Source: Anaerotruncus colihominis (GTDB lineage: Bacteria; Bacillota; Clostridia; Oscillospirales; Ruminococcaceae). Taken from it: DNA of 64,000 nucleotides. The notes under the pieces were generated by a model that saw nothing but the letters and a program-made list of their open reading frames with translations, ran no database searches and was not told where the DNA came from. A program made the position numbers and the translations under genes. Below are positions 1-8,080 of this stretch, one piece after another. The DNA lies in contig NZ_VIQT01000016.1 in the NCBI RefSeq assembly GCF_010206195.1, positions 62,001 through 126,000 on the forward strand, written 5' to 3'. The stretch's first letter is position 1, and each line of letters opens with the position of its first letter.

Positions 1-852
1 TGCGGTGCGGACAGGGTGCGTGGAACCGGCTTCTGCGGCGGCGGAAATCATGTGCGCGCGGCGCGCGCGGCTCTGCATGCCTGGGAGGAGCCGTGCATCA
101 GCGGCACGCGCGGTTCTGGAACGGTATTCTTTTCGGGCTGCGCGTTGCAATGCTGCTTTTGTCAAAATCATGAAATCAGCGCCGGGAGATTTGGAAAAGA
201 ATTGACAGTGCAGCAACTTGCAGATATTTTTCTTTCGCTCCAGAAGCAGGGCGCGCACAATATCAATCTGGTTAATCCGACGCATTTTGCGCCTTGGGCA
301 GCGCGGGCTGTGCGCCTGGCGCGTCCGCGTTTGCGAGTTCCGGTTGTATGTAATACAGGCGGCTATGAATCGATGGAGACGCTGCGCGCGCTGGAAAGCA
401 TGATAGATGTCTATCTGCCCGATTTTAAGTATGTCGATGCGCGCCGTAGCGCGCGTTATTCGGGAGCGGCCGATTATTTTAAAGTAGTATCGGCCGCTTT
501 GCCGGAGATGCTCCGTCAAGTGGGTCGTGTTGAGATGGACGTGAATGGGGTGCTGCAAAAGGGTTTGTTGATCCGCCATCTCGTGCTGCCCAAGGGCGCG
601 GAGGATTCGATTGCTGTTTTGGAATGGATTGCATCAAATTTGCCACGGGATGAAATTTTAATCAGCCTGATGGCTCAATACACACCGTCGCATCACAGCG
701 CGCGGTATCCGGAAATTGATCGGCGTGTCAGCACCTATGAGTACAATCGTGTTTTGCAACGCGCGCGGGAACTTGGACTCAATGGGTATATGCAGGAGCG
801 CGCTTCCGCATGTGCAGAATTCACGCCGACATTCCGATTGGAGGGGCTTTGA
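1..852 (+). CDS. PflX-like radical SAM activating enzyme, 5' truncated
   Basis: The reading frame is already open at the window edge, so the N-terminus lies outside. The visible part matches the COG1313/PflX-like family of pyruvate formate-lyase activating enzyme relatives. An upstream cysteine region (GFCGGG) leads into a conserved HAWEEPCISGTRGSGTVFF stretch, then the CxxxCxxC cluster GCALQCCFC near base 139 that would hold the 4Fe-4S cluster for S-adenosylmethionine cleavage. The remainder is a typical partial TIM barrel ending in LNGYMQER. The target glycyl-radical or other protein cannot be told from here. A GTG at 16 is a possible start but would drop part of the N-terminal Cys region, so I treat the gene as partial. 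Family assignment is firm; substrate unknown. Confidence 0.85.
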   Translation, partial: CGADRVRGTGFCGGGNHVRAARAALHAWEEPCISGTRGSGTVFFSGCALQCCFCQNHEISAGRFGKELTVQQLADIFLSLQKQGAHNINLVNPTHFAPWAARAVRLARPRLRVPVVCNTGGYESMETLRALESMIDVYLPDFKYVDARRSARYSGAADYFKVVSAALPEMLRQVGRVEMDVNGVLQKGLLIRHLVLPKGAEDSIAVLEWIASNLPRDEILISLMAQYTPSHHSARYPEIDRRVSTYEYNRVLQRARELGLNGYMQERASACAEFTPTFRLEGL

Positions 853-875
853 TTGACCAAATCTCAATAAACGGA

Positions 876-1148
876 TCAGGCGGCACGGACCCGGCGGCGT
901 GCGGCCGGGTGCGCGATAACCCTGCCGGTATGGCTGGCTTTGCGTGGGTTATACGTGGCGGTACGCTTTGGGCGGCCGCCTTTTTTTGCGTAGAAAAGTG
1001 CGCATCCGCCGAAAAATAAGAGTTGGAACGCCAGCTCAGGGAAGCTGATGCCGCCGGTTTCCCACGCTCCAAGCGAGCCGATCATTAAAAAGACAGAAAT
1101 GATGGAAAGCAGTTGATACAGTTGGCGTGCGCGGTATAGCAGCTTCAT
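876..1148 (-). CDS. Small two-TM membrane protein, hypothetical
   Basis: A 90-residue protein with two hydrophobic segments (about residues 12-30 and 37-55) and a basic, Arg-rich tail, so probably an inner-membrane protein with a cytoplasmic C-terminus. I do not recognise a family. The start at 1148 is chosen because AGAAAGAAGG lies at normal distance upstream. A longer frame exists but would run through the ribosome-binding site. The gene is divergent from the S24 repressor, and its promoter overlaps a perfect palindrome, so it is probably repressed by that neighbour. The C-terminal part from about residue 60 is low in informative features. Confidence 0.55.
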   Translation of the reverse strand: MKLLYRARQLYQLLSIISVFLMIGSLGAWETGGISFPELAFQLLFFGGCALFYAKKGGRPKRTATYNPRKASHTGRVIAHPAARRRVRAA

Positions 1149-1192
1149 ATGGGGAACCTTCTTTCTCGTTGTCAAATGCGGTTGTTACATTC

Positions 1193-1221
1193 ACTATAAT
1201 ACAACTTAATATAGTTGTCAA
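1193..1221 (-). promoter_or_regulatory. Leftward promoter of the small membrane protein gene
   Basis: On the minus strand TTGACA (1216-1221) and TATAGT (1193-1198) are separated by exactly 17 bp. The spacer contains the palindromic operator 1201-1218, so a bound repressor would block RNA polymerase. Confidence 0.75.
1201..1218. promoter_or_regulatory. Palindromic operator between divergent genes
   Basis: ACAACT and AGTTGT are perfect inverted arms around TAATAT. Further ACAAC/GTTGT half-sites recur on both sides (about 1168, 1181, 1233 and 1266), the last inside the rightward promoter. The arrangement suits cooperative binding by the adjacent HTH-S24 repressor. Binding itself is inferred. 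Confidence 0.65.
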
Positions 1222-1255
1222 GTGCTATTTTAACAACTTTTTCTAAAAATACGGA

Positions 1256-1284
1256 TTGACATAGACAACAGATGATTGTATACT
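1256..1284 (+). promoter_or_regulatory. Promoter of the S24 repressor gene
   Basis: TTGACA (1256-1261) and TATACT (1279-1284) are 17 bp apart, a near-consensus housekeeping promoter about 30 bp upstream of the repressor start. The spacer carries a GACAAC half-site, which suggests autoregulation. Confidence 0.8.
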
Positions 1285-1314
1285 AAAAGAAACAAAATGG
1301 ATGGAGGATACAGA

Positions 1315-1914
1315 ATGTTTTCAGAACGTCTGAAAGCCCTTCGGAAGGAACGCGGGATTTCGCAGCGCGCGCTGGCACAGCGTCTTGGCGTCAGCCAGCA
1401 GGCGGTAGCGAAATGGGAGGCCGCAAGCTCGACACCGGGGCCGAACGCGCTGGCGACAATTGCCGATGTGCTGGGCGTATCTTCCGACTATCTGCTCGGG
1501 CGTGACCATGATTTTGAAAACAGCGCGCAGGATACGGCGCGGCTGCCGGTGCTTGGGACCGTGAAGGCCGGCTACGGGGCTTATGCATTTGAGGAGGATT
1601 ATGGAACTGCGCCTGCGCAGGTGCGCGATCCAAGGGATTATTTTTATTTAATTGTACGCGGCGACAGCATGGAACCGCGTATCCACAGCGGCGATTTGGC
1701 GCTTGTACATCGTCAGCCCGATGTTGAAAGCGGCGAGCTGGCGGTTGTGCTTGTCGCGGGCGAGGAGGGAACGCTCAAGCGCGTGATTAAAAAGGAGGGA
1801 GCGGTCATCCTCCAGCCGTTTAATCAGGCGTATCAGCCGCAGGTATTCATTGGGGAGGAGCTTGAACAGCTCGTCATCATCGGAAAGGTTGTTGAGACAA
1901 AAACACGGTGGTGA
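1315..1914 (+). CDS. LexA/CI-like HTH-S24 transcriptional repressor
   Basis: A 199-residue regulator. Residues 1-62 form an XRE-type helix-turn-helix (GISQRALAQRLGVSQQAVAKW). Residues about 78-195 form an S24/LexA self-cleaving serine peptidase fold. The catalytic pair is visible as Ser118 in GDSME and Lys155 in EGTLKRV, and a candidate Ala-Gly cleavage site is A85-G86. These positions almost coincide with E. coli LexA numbering. The start at 1315 follows ATGGAGGA at good distance. It probably represses itself and the divergent membrane protein gene through the ACAACT/AGTTGT palindrome, and could be inactivated by RecA-stimulated autocleavage. That it is not the main SOS LexA is a guess from the XRE-type rather than winged HTH. 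It may be a phage-derived repressor domesticated in the chromosome. Confidence 0.85.
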   Translation: MFSERLKALRKERGISQRALAQRLGVSQQAVAKWEAASSTPGPNALATIADVLGVSSDYLLGRDHDFENSAQDTARLPVLGTVKAGYGAYAFEEDYGTAPAQVRDPRDYFYLIVRGDSMEPRIHSGDLALVHRQPDVESGELAVVLVAGEEGTLKRVIKKEGAVILQPFNQAYQPQVFIGEELEQLVIIGKVVETKTRW

Positions 1915-1990
1915 GTTGCTTTTTCTGGCGGCATATGGTAAACTGTCACCATGCAAGGGTTTGGAAACTGTATGAAAGAGGGAACAGGCT

Positions 1991-2524
1991 GTGAATATTT
2001 GGCATGATATTTCACCTAAACGTATTTCAAAAAACGATTTTATTGCTGTCATCGAAATTGGAAAGGGCGGAAAAAACAAATATGAGCTTGACAAGGAGAC
2101 GGGCCTGATCATCCTGGACCGTATCCTGTATACATCAACGCATTATCCAGCCAACTATGGTTTTATCCCGCGCACCTACGGCGACGATAAGGATCCGCTC
2201 GATGTGCTTGTGTTGTGCTCGGAGTCGTTAATTCCCCTGAGCCTTGTACGTTGCTATCCGATCGGTGTAATCTCGATGATTGATAATGGGAAGAACGATG
2301 AGAAGATCATTGCAATTCCCTTCAACGATCCAATGTACAATATGTATAAGAGCATCGATGAGCTTCCGGTGCATATTTTTGAGGAGATGCGCCATTTCTT
2401 TTCGGTTTACAAGGAGCTGGAGGGCAAACAGACGGCTGTTAACGATACTGCCGGCCCGGAGACTGCTTTGGAAATTGTCCAGGCGGCCATTGATAATTAT
2501 GTCGAAAAGTTTTGCAGGGCTTGA
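1991..2524 (+). CDS. ppa: Family I inorganic pyrophosphatase
   Basis: A 177-residue soluble enzyme that hydrolyses pyrophosphate to two phosphates. Family I signatures are clear: EIGKGGKNKYELD near residues 22-34, HYPANYGFIP at 51-60, and the metal-binding YGDDKDPLDVLV at 63-74. The length fits bacterial family I. The start is GTG at 1991, preceded by AAGAGGGAACAGG. It is followed by a strong terminator, so the gene is probably monocistronic. Family I enzymes are less usual than family II in Clostridia, but the motifs leave no doubt. Confidence 0.93.
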   Translation: MNIWHDISPKRISKNDFIAVIEIGKGGKNKYELDKETGLIILDRILYTSTHYPANYGFIPRTYGDDKDPLDVLVLCSESLIPLSLVRCYPIGVISMIDNGKNDEKIIAIPFNDPMYNMYKSIDELPVHIFEEMRHFFSVYKELEGKQTAVNDTAGPETALEIVQAAIDNYVEKFCRA

Positions 2525-2584
2525 GGATTCTATAAGAACTGGAGCAAACACGATTTTTTTCAAGCAGGCTCTGAAGCGGACTGA

Positions 2585-2616
2585 AAAAGGCCGCCCGATT
2601 TTTCGGGCGGCCTTTT
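2585..2616 (+). terminator. Rho-independent terminator after ppa
   Basis: AAAGGCCGCCCGA pairs with TCGGGCGGCCTTT around a short T-rich loop and ends in TTTT. It lies about 60 bp beyond the pyrophosphatase stop codon. Confidence 0.9.
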
Positions 2617-2675
2617 CTGTGCGTGCCTATTTTATGATGCAATGACATATTCTGTTACCATTGGGGGTGACGGAT

Positions 2676-4676
2676 GTGCAGACGCTTGCGCTTGCGGGAA
2701 ATCCAAATTGCGGCAAGACGACGCTGTTTAATAAACTGACAGGCGCCCATCAGCATGTCGGAAACTGGGCTGGGGTGACGGTCGAACGCTGGGAAGGGGT
2801 GGTGCGTGGCAGCAGTGCGCGTTTGATTGATCTGCCAGGGCTTTATTCACTTGCAGCCTTTACGCTGGAGGAGCAGGTGACACGCGAATTTCTTCTTGAT
2901 GGCCCATATGATGCAGTGATAAACCTGTTGGATGGGATGTCCCTGGAACGAGGTCTTTATCTGACGCTCCAACTCTGCGAGCTTGGCTGCCCGATGGTCG
3001 TTGGACTTGGGATGATGGACGAGGTGCATGCGCAAGGCGGTACGATTGACTGCGGCGCGCTGGCGCATATACTCGGCGTACCGGTGGTTCCCGTTGTGGC
3101 GCGCAGCGGAGAGGGAGTCAGCCTGTTAGCCAAAACGGCGCGCGCTGGGGCGCGCGCAGGCCAGCCGCCGCGCTATGGCGCGGCGGCTGAGGCGGCGATC
3201 GCTGCCGTCGCCTGCGTGATTGCAGAGCATATCCGCCGGTCTGAACGGCTGCGGTTTTATGCGGTTGGTCTGCTGGAAAATATGCAGCTTGCCGATTCGC
3301 TTGGTCTTACAAAGACACAGCGCCGGCATATCGACAGGATCAGAAGCGAATTTGAACAGCGTTGCGGGACAGATGCAGCCGCATTTCTGGCGCAGGCGCG
3401 TTATCATGCTGTCGATTCCATTGTACGGCAAACAGCCGTACATGCCGCGAAGCGGCCGCATACCTGGTCCGACAGGCTTGATACATTGGCGCTCAACCGT
3501 TTTCTGGCGTTTCCGATTTTTACGGCTGTCGTATCTATGATGTTTATAATCTGTTTTGGCAGCCTGGGGCTTGCCATGAAGCGCGCTGCTGAACGATTTT
3601 TTATACAGGCAGCGGATTTTTTGCGCAGGGTGCTTCCGGAATTTGGCGCATCAGATTTTTGGGTCGGGATTGCAGCCGATGGCGTAGCCGGCGGCGTTGG
3701 CAGTGTACTGACTTTTTTGCCGCAGGTCGCCTTGATCTTTTTGTGCCTTACCGTATTGGAGGAGTGTGGATATCTGGCGCGCGCAGCCTTTTTGATGGAC
3801 TATTTTCTGAGGAGGATCGGATTGACAGGCAAATCTTTTATTCCGCTTTTAATGGGATTTGGCTGTACAACATCGGCTGTCATGGCAGCGCGAACGCTGA
3901 GCAGCGGCCAGGAACGGCGCATGACCATCCTTTTGACGCCATATCTGCCGTGCAGTGCGCGGCTTCCGATCTATGCACTGCTGACAGGCGTGTTTTTTCC
4001 ATCGCATCAAGGTGTGGCGTTGGCCATGCTCTATTTACTTGGAATCGCGGCGGCTTGTGCTGTAGGGGCCTGGCTGCGCACAGGCCCCTATAAGACATGC
4101 AGCGCGCCGTACCTGATGGAATTCCCGCCGTACCGTGTGCCGTCGCTGCGAAATGTATTGTACAGTACAATATCTAAATGCGGTGATTTTTTGCGCAAGG
4201 CTGGGACGTTAATATTTTTATTGAGCGTCTTAATCTGGCTGATGCAGCACATCGATCTGTGTTTCCAATGGACCGGGGATGCATCGCAAAGTATGTTTGC
4301 CGCTATCGGAAACGCGCTCGCACCGCTTTTTCAGCCGCTCGGCTTTGGAAATGGGGAGGCGGCTATCGCATTGCTGGCGGGATTGGTATCAAAGGAAGCC
4401 GTCGTTTCGTCGCTCGGCGTGGCGTGTGCTGGCGCGCATTCTTTTGAAACGGCGCTTACAGAGCTGTTTACTCCGCTTTCGGCAGCGTCGTTTTTAACCT
4501 TCTGCGCTCTTTATGCGCCGTGCGTTTCAGCATTGGCGACGATGCGCCGCGAGCTGCATTCCATTAAAACGACGGTGATCGCCGCTCTTTCACAGACATT
4601 GGTTGCTTATGGAGCTGCCTTGGCAGTTTATCAAATCGGGCTGTTGTGCCAAAAAGTGCTGTCCAATTTCCCATAG
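2676..4676 (+). CDS. feoB: Ferrous iron transporter FeoB
   Basis: About 666 residues: an N-terminal G domain with GNPNCGKTT (G1) and DLPGLYSL (G3), a spacer, then a polytopic membrane domain with Gate motifs (LPCSARLPIY; KEAVVSSLGV) and about eight helices. It imports Fe2+ across the cytoplasmic membrane. GTG 2676 gives the family-typical start (QTLALAGNPNCGKT) and follows GGGGGTG at six bases; a TTG at 2661 is an alternative. The usual NMMDE (G4) reads GMMDE here, losing the base-specific Asn, which may alter nucleotide affinity. No feoA lies beside it within the window. The ICE inserted about 50 bp beyond its stop codon, leaving the gene intact. Confidence 0.93.
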   Translation: MQTLALAGNPNCGKTTLFNKLTGAHQHVGNWAGVTVERWEGVVRGSSARLIDLPGLYSLAAFTLEEQVTREFLLDGPYDAVINLLDGMSLERGLYLTLQLCELGCPMVVGLGMMDEVHAQGGTIDCGALAHILGVPVVPVVARSGEGVSLLAKTARAGARAGQPPRYGAAAEAAIAAVACVIAEHIRRSERLRFYAVGLLENMQLADSLGLTKTQRRHIDRIRSEFEQRCGTDAAAFLAQARYHAVDSIVRQTAVHAAKRPHTWSDRLDTLALNRFLAFPIFTAVVSMMFIICFGSLGLAMKRAAERFFIQAADFLRRVLPEFGASDFWVGIAADGVAGGVGSVLTFLPQVALIFLCLTVLEECGYLARAAFLMDYFLRRIGLTGKSFIPLLMGFGCTTSAVMAARTLSSGQERRMTILLTPYLPCSARLPIYALLTGVFFPSHQGVALAMLYLLGIAAACAVGAWLRTGPYKTCSAPYLMEFPPYRVPSLRNVLYSTISKCGDFLRKAGTLIFLLSVLIWLMQHIDLCFQWTGDASQSMFAAIGNALAPLFQPLGFGNGEAAIALLAGLVSKEAVVSSLGVACAGAHSFETALTELFTPLSAASFLTFCALYAPCVSALATMRRELHSIKTTVIAALSQTLVAYGAALAVYQIGLLCQKVLSNFP

Positions 4677-4726
4677 CCCACCGCGTTGTACCTTGGAAAA
4701 TGTGTCGCAATCTATAAAAACATCAG

Positions 4727-4732
4727 TGTACA
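4727..4732. other. Putative attL core of the ICE (TGTACA)
   Basis: The hexamer TGTACA occurs here and at 34429-34434. Joining the outer flanks rebuilds a symmetric site centred on GTGTACAC. Joining the inner flanks rebuilds a near-palindrome with CCCTTTG and CAAGGGG arms. Both are what attB and attP of a serine recombinase should look like. Confidence 0.65.
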
Positions 4733-4782
4733 AGGGGTACAAACAAGATAAAATAGAAATGAGGGGCGATAGAGCGGAAATG

Positions 4783-6291
4783 TCAGATTTTCCACTCTAT
4801 CTGAACACGGTCGCTGGTGGCCTTGATCGTAGAGATCAAACCATCGGCGGCTTTTCTTTTGTCGTCAAAATCTATGCTCTCCCAGTTGTCGAGATAATAG
4901 GATAACTTCTTTATCTGCTGGGGAGATATGGTTTCAACGCTCAATTCGGCGATTGCCTTTGAAATGGTCTGGCGTCGGGTGTCCAGTTCTTCAATTTTTT
5001 TGTTGGCGTAGGCAAGCAAGGTCGCATTGGCTCCGGTCAGCGTATCCAGCAGCTTTTCAATTTCTGCCTCCACTTGTACCAGCTCCACTTGATAGGCGGT
5101 CAGTTTCGGATTGACTTTTTCCTCTCTGCCGTGGAGTATCTGAAAGTCTTTGAACTTCTCCTGCATGGCCGAGAAAATGAATTGCTCAAATTCTTCTTTG
5201 CGGATTTTCCCGCAGCCCGGACAGCCTTTGTTTTCCGTCCGTTTGGTACAGCGGAAATACCCGGTGCTGTTTGGTACATGGGTGGCTTTCAGAGCATACC
5301 CACAATGCCCGCATTTGATTTTTCCAGCCAGCCAAGTGTTCTTCGGTTTCCGTCCCTGCTGGAAGGTGGTATTTGCCATAAGTTTTTTCCGGCATTTCAG
5401 CCATGTGTCAGAGGAAATGAGTGCTTCATGGGGAGCGATAACAAGTATCTGGTCTTTTAAGCACCTGTCCTTGTCCTCCTTCACATCCCGCCCCTGATAG
5501 AGATAGCAGCCGTTTGTTCCGGCAAAGTCAGAAGCGTCATTGACAATCGCTGCACCCTGACTCTTGAAAAATTCGTACAGCTCCAAGTCGGCCTGTGCAT
5601 AAACGGGGTTTCGCAAAAGCTGGGAAAGAAAACTCCGAACCATTGACTTCTCGTAAATCTTGATACCCTGTTCCTCGAAGTATCGGGTAATATCTCCGAA
5701 GGAGGTTTCCGGTTCAGCGTACATTTCAAACATCAGCCGTACATGGTCGGCGGCTATGGGGTCGGCAACCATTTTCTTTGTGCGGATACCCTCTACCACA
5801 GTAGGCTCTAACTGATAACCGTATGGTGCCTGTCCGCTCATGTGGAAGCCTTTCAGACACCGGGAATAGTAGGCGTCTGTGACACGCTTCTGAATTGTCT
5901 CACGTTCAAGCTGGGCGAATACAATGCAGATATTCAGCATGGCCCGACCCATCGGGGTCGAAGTATCAAACTTTTCTGTGGATGATACAAACTCCACATC
6001 ATACTCTTGAAACAGCTCCATCATCGTTGCAAAGTCCAGAATAGAGCGGCTTATACGGTCCAGCTTGTACACGATGACCCGCCGGACCTTTCCCTTGCGG
6101 ATTTCGCCCAGCAGCTTTTGAAACTCCGGCCTGTCCGTGTTCTTACCGGAATAGCCTTTGTCCTTGAATACCCGGCAGCTCCCGCCTTTCAATTCATACT
6201 TGCAAAAGTCGATCTGACTTTCAATGCTGATACTGTCCTTGCGGTCTACTGACTGTCTTGCGTAAATACAATCTTCTCTGATAAATTCCAT
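4783..6291 (-). CDS. Large serine recombinase (ICE integrase/excisionase)
   Basis: A 502-residue large serine recombinase. The N-terminal resolvase catalytic domain shows YARQSVDR with catalytic Ser14, then VIVYKLDRISRS and the MGRAML region. A Recombinase domain follows (GYQLEPTVVEG onward), then a zinc ribbon (CGHCG... FRCTKR... CPGC, about residues 325-365) and a C-terminal coiled coil. It should cut and rejoin att sites through 5'-phosphoserine links, integrating and excising the element. The start at 6291 is preceded by AAAGGAG; an upstream in-frame extension lacks one. It is the last gene of the leftward regulatory block, about 50 bp from attL, which is the usual place for TndX/TnpX-type enzymes. 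Confidence 0.93.
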   Translation of the reverse strand: MEFIREDCIYARQSVDRKDSISIESQIDFCKYELKGGSCRVFKDKGYSGKNTDRPEFQKLLGEIRKGKVRRVIVYKLDRISRSILDFATMMELFQEYDVEFVSSTEKFDTSTPMGRAMLNICIVFAQLERETIQKRVTDAYYSRCLKGFHMSGQAPYGYQLEPTVVEGIRTKKMVADPIAADHVRLMFEMYAEPETSFGDITRYFEEQGIKIYEKSMVRSFLSQLLRNPVYAQADLELYEFFKSQGAAIVNDASDFAGTNGCYLYQGRDVKEDKDRCLKDQILVIAPHEALISSDTWLKCRKKLMANTTFQQGRKPKNTWLAGKIKCGHCGYALKATHVPNSTGYFRCTKRTENKGCPGCGKIRKEEFEQFIFSAMQEKFKDFQILHGREEKVNPKLTAYQVELVQVEAEIEKLLDTLTGANATLLAYANKKIEELDTRRQTISKAIAELSVETISPQQIKKLSYYLDNWESIDFDDKRKAADGLISTIKATSDRVQIEWKI

Positions 6292-6380
6292 ATTGGGCTC
6301 CTTTCCTTGTTGGAATGGAGCTACCAACCTTACAACTATATTATACCATCAGCAGCCCCGGACAACAATGTTGCGAATGA

Positions 6381-6557
6381 TTAGGGAAATCTGTCTCCAT
6401 ATTTGCTGAACACCTCGTAAAGACAACGCTCAATTTCTTTTCTGCGCTGTTCTTTCTCCTTCGGGGGAAGTACCGGCGTGAGGCTTTCCAGCACAATGAT
6501 CTTCCCTTGAAATGCGACAGACTTTGTTTCTCGTTCATAAGCGACAGTTTGCGTCAT
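6381..6557 (-). CDS. Small ICE protein upstream of the recombinase
   Basis: A 58-residue protein starting MTQTVAYERETK with an ideal AGGAGG upstream. It contains GKIIVLESL and a charged helix (KEKEQRRKEIERCLYEVF). Position and size recall the small TnpW/TnpV-type or Xis-like accessory proteins of Tn4451-like elements, but I do not recognise the family. It could assist excision, which is only inferred from its place one gene before the recombinase. Confidence 0.6.
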   Translation of the reverse strand: MTQTVAYERETKSVAFQGKIIVLESLTPVLPPKEKEQRRKEIERCLYEVFSKYGDRFP

Positions 6558-6667
6558 TGAAAACCTCCTTTGCGAAAGTGCGTGTATATGCCAGCCTTTC
6601 CCACTTGTCCCGTGGGGAAATGTCAAAAGACGGCACCCAGCAGGTGCCGCCCTTTGAGCTTTCTCCA

Positions 6668-6690
6668 CTTCGGGTCAATGTGGCCCGAGG
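6668..6690. repeat. ICE palindrome, copy a
   Basis: 10-bp arms around loop ATG; abuts the stop codon of the 67-residue gene. Confidence 0.85.
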
Positions 6691-6894
6691 TCAGTAAGGA
6701 CTGGAAAGGTACTTTTCTTTGGCGTCCTCCACGCTGTTGAGGTCGAATACTTCATAAAGCTGCCCCACAACACGCCGTATATCCTTCTTTGAAAATCCGC
6801 AGTTCTCCATTGCCATAATGACATAACCACGGCAGGCGTCATTGCTCCATTCGTCCGGTTCCAAGCCGGGGATCATTCCAAACGCATTTCCCAT
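6691..6894 (-). CDS. Small conserved ICE protein, unknown function
   Basis: 67 residues beginning MGNAFGMIPGLEPDEW, with AAGGAG upstream of the chosen start. An in-frame extension to 6987 has no ribosome-binding site. It seems wholly alpha-helical (KKDIRRVVGQLYEVFDL) and soluble. It sits between the sigma-like gene and the recombinase and so probably belongs to the excision/regulation transcript. No family recognised. A palindrome copy follows its stop directly. Confidence 0.6.
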   Translation of the reverse strand: MGNAFGMIPGLEPDEWSNDACRGYVIMAMENCGFSKKDIRRVVGQLYEVFDLNSVEDAKEKYLSSPY

Positions 6895-7401
6895 AAAGTG
6901 CTCCTTTTTTGAAAAGATGGGGAGCCACGCCGGATCGGTTGGCCTATCATCAGACAGCATTGCCGGGGGCTCCCCATAGGTTTTCACTTCATTTCAGACA
7001 CACCGGACGGGCATAGGCTTCATGCCCCATAGTATTTCAACTCTCCCCATTCTGATGGCAAGGCGTTCTCATTGCCTGCGACGGCTCACGGCTTGCAAGA
7101 CCGCTTCAACGCTCGGACTGTGACTAAACGCAAGTATCCGGGTTCTGCGCCTGTTCCGGTGGAGCCAGCCTTGCCCCACCTATGGCATGGACCTGTTCGC
7201 TCGCTCAGTTTTACAAAGACTGTATTCTCTGAAATCCGAGGTCATGGCGGGTCTGTCACACAGCGCGTTTCCCTTCGTATCCGGGTGTCTTTTTATTCAA
7301 TTTTCAATCTGCATGAGGTTTGTCTGAACCTCGGGCCATTGTGACCCGAAGTGTTTTACCTCTCATAAGCCATTTCATTTTCCGGCCTAAATCGGTACGC
7401 C
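6895..7401. other. 507-bp non-coding stretch in the ICE
   Basis: No convincing gene on either strand. Frames here lack ribosome-binding sites and family resemblance. It holds an inverted repeat GGGGAGCC ... GGCTCCCC (about 6920-6976) and palindrome copy b. It may carry an RNA or recombinase accessory sites between the sigma-like gene and the excision genes; I compared it mentally with group II intron ends and found no match. Confidence 0.4.
7329..7351. repeat. ICE palindrome, copy b
   Basis: Loop TTG; 50 bp beyond the sigma-like gene's stop codon. Confidence 0.85.
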
Positions 7402-7824
7402 TTACAAAGAATTTTTCAAAATTTTTTCTAAGTGCCGCAGACCTCGCTCGATTGCGACACGAACCACTTTTTCATGGACGCCCTCTGCTCGTGCAATATC
7501 CTGTTTGGTCATGCCGAGAATGAAATGAGCATAAATCCGTTTTGCCTGTTTGTCCGGCAGACTGGAAATCGCTGCGTGAAGCTCCTGCATGGTCACTTTC
7601 CGCTCATACAGTTCATGGGGAGATAAGGCGACAAAGACAGCTTCATGTTCCAGCCCGTCATCCCGATCAAGGGAATAGTAGGCTTTGTGGCGGTATGTAC
7701 GCAGCCGGTACGCAGCCTCTTTACGATCAAACTCTTTGAACATTTCTGCAACTTCTTCCGATACTTCCATGAAGCAATCCGATGTATAGAATGGGTAATA
7801 GTCCCGCAAATTGATAATAGCCAT
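7402..7824 (-). CDS. Sigma-70 region-4-like regulator (Tn916 Orf7-like role)
   Basis: 140 residues starting MAIINLRDYYPFY after GGAGG. The C-terminal half is a sigma-70 region 4 type helix-turn-helix (LPDKQAKRIYAHFILGMTK, then QDIARAEGVHEKVVRVAIERGLRHLEKIL). There is no region 2 typical of a complete sigma factor. In Tn916 a similar protein (Orf7) is switched on by read-through of the tet(M) attenuator and drives excision and transfer genes. Here the gene also lies downstream of a structured leader and upstream of the recombinase, so the same role is inferred. The family call is good; the regulatory role is by analogy. Confidence 0.8.
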   Translation of the reverse strand: MAIINLRDYYPFYTSDCFMEVSEEVAEMFKEFDRKEAAYRLRTYRHKAYYSLDRDDGLEHEAVFVALSPHELYERKVTMQELHAAISSLPDKQAKRIYAHFILGMTKQDIARAEGVHEKVVRVAIERGLRHLEKILKNSL

Positions 7825-7897
7825 ATTGACCTCCGTTTCGGTTGTTGGTTGACGAGTGACCGAAACGAAGGCGGCGGGGAGCGGCACCGGGGAATGG

Positions 7898-7920
7898 CTT
7901 CGGGCCAACATGACCCGAAG
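7898..7920. repeat. ICE palindrome, copy c
   Basis: Loop ACA; 74 bp upstream of the sigma-like gene, in its leader. One arm carries the TGACCC variant. Confidence 0.85.
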
Positions 7921-8080
7921 CAGCCCCATAAGAACGCAAAAGCGCCCGGGCGGCATGAAGCCACACGGACGCATGAAATGACATGATAGTTAAGGTTCCA
8001 ACAAATTTCGCATACATAGCCGGAATAACCCGGAGGGGGAGCTACGCTTTTTTTAGCTGGTGTAGGTCATGGGTACTGTG

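Noticed and set aside
6895..7401. Group II intron remnant
   Set aside because: I looked for a domain V-like hairpin and a GUGYG-type 5' end and saw neither, and no reverse transcriptase is encoded.
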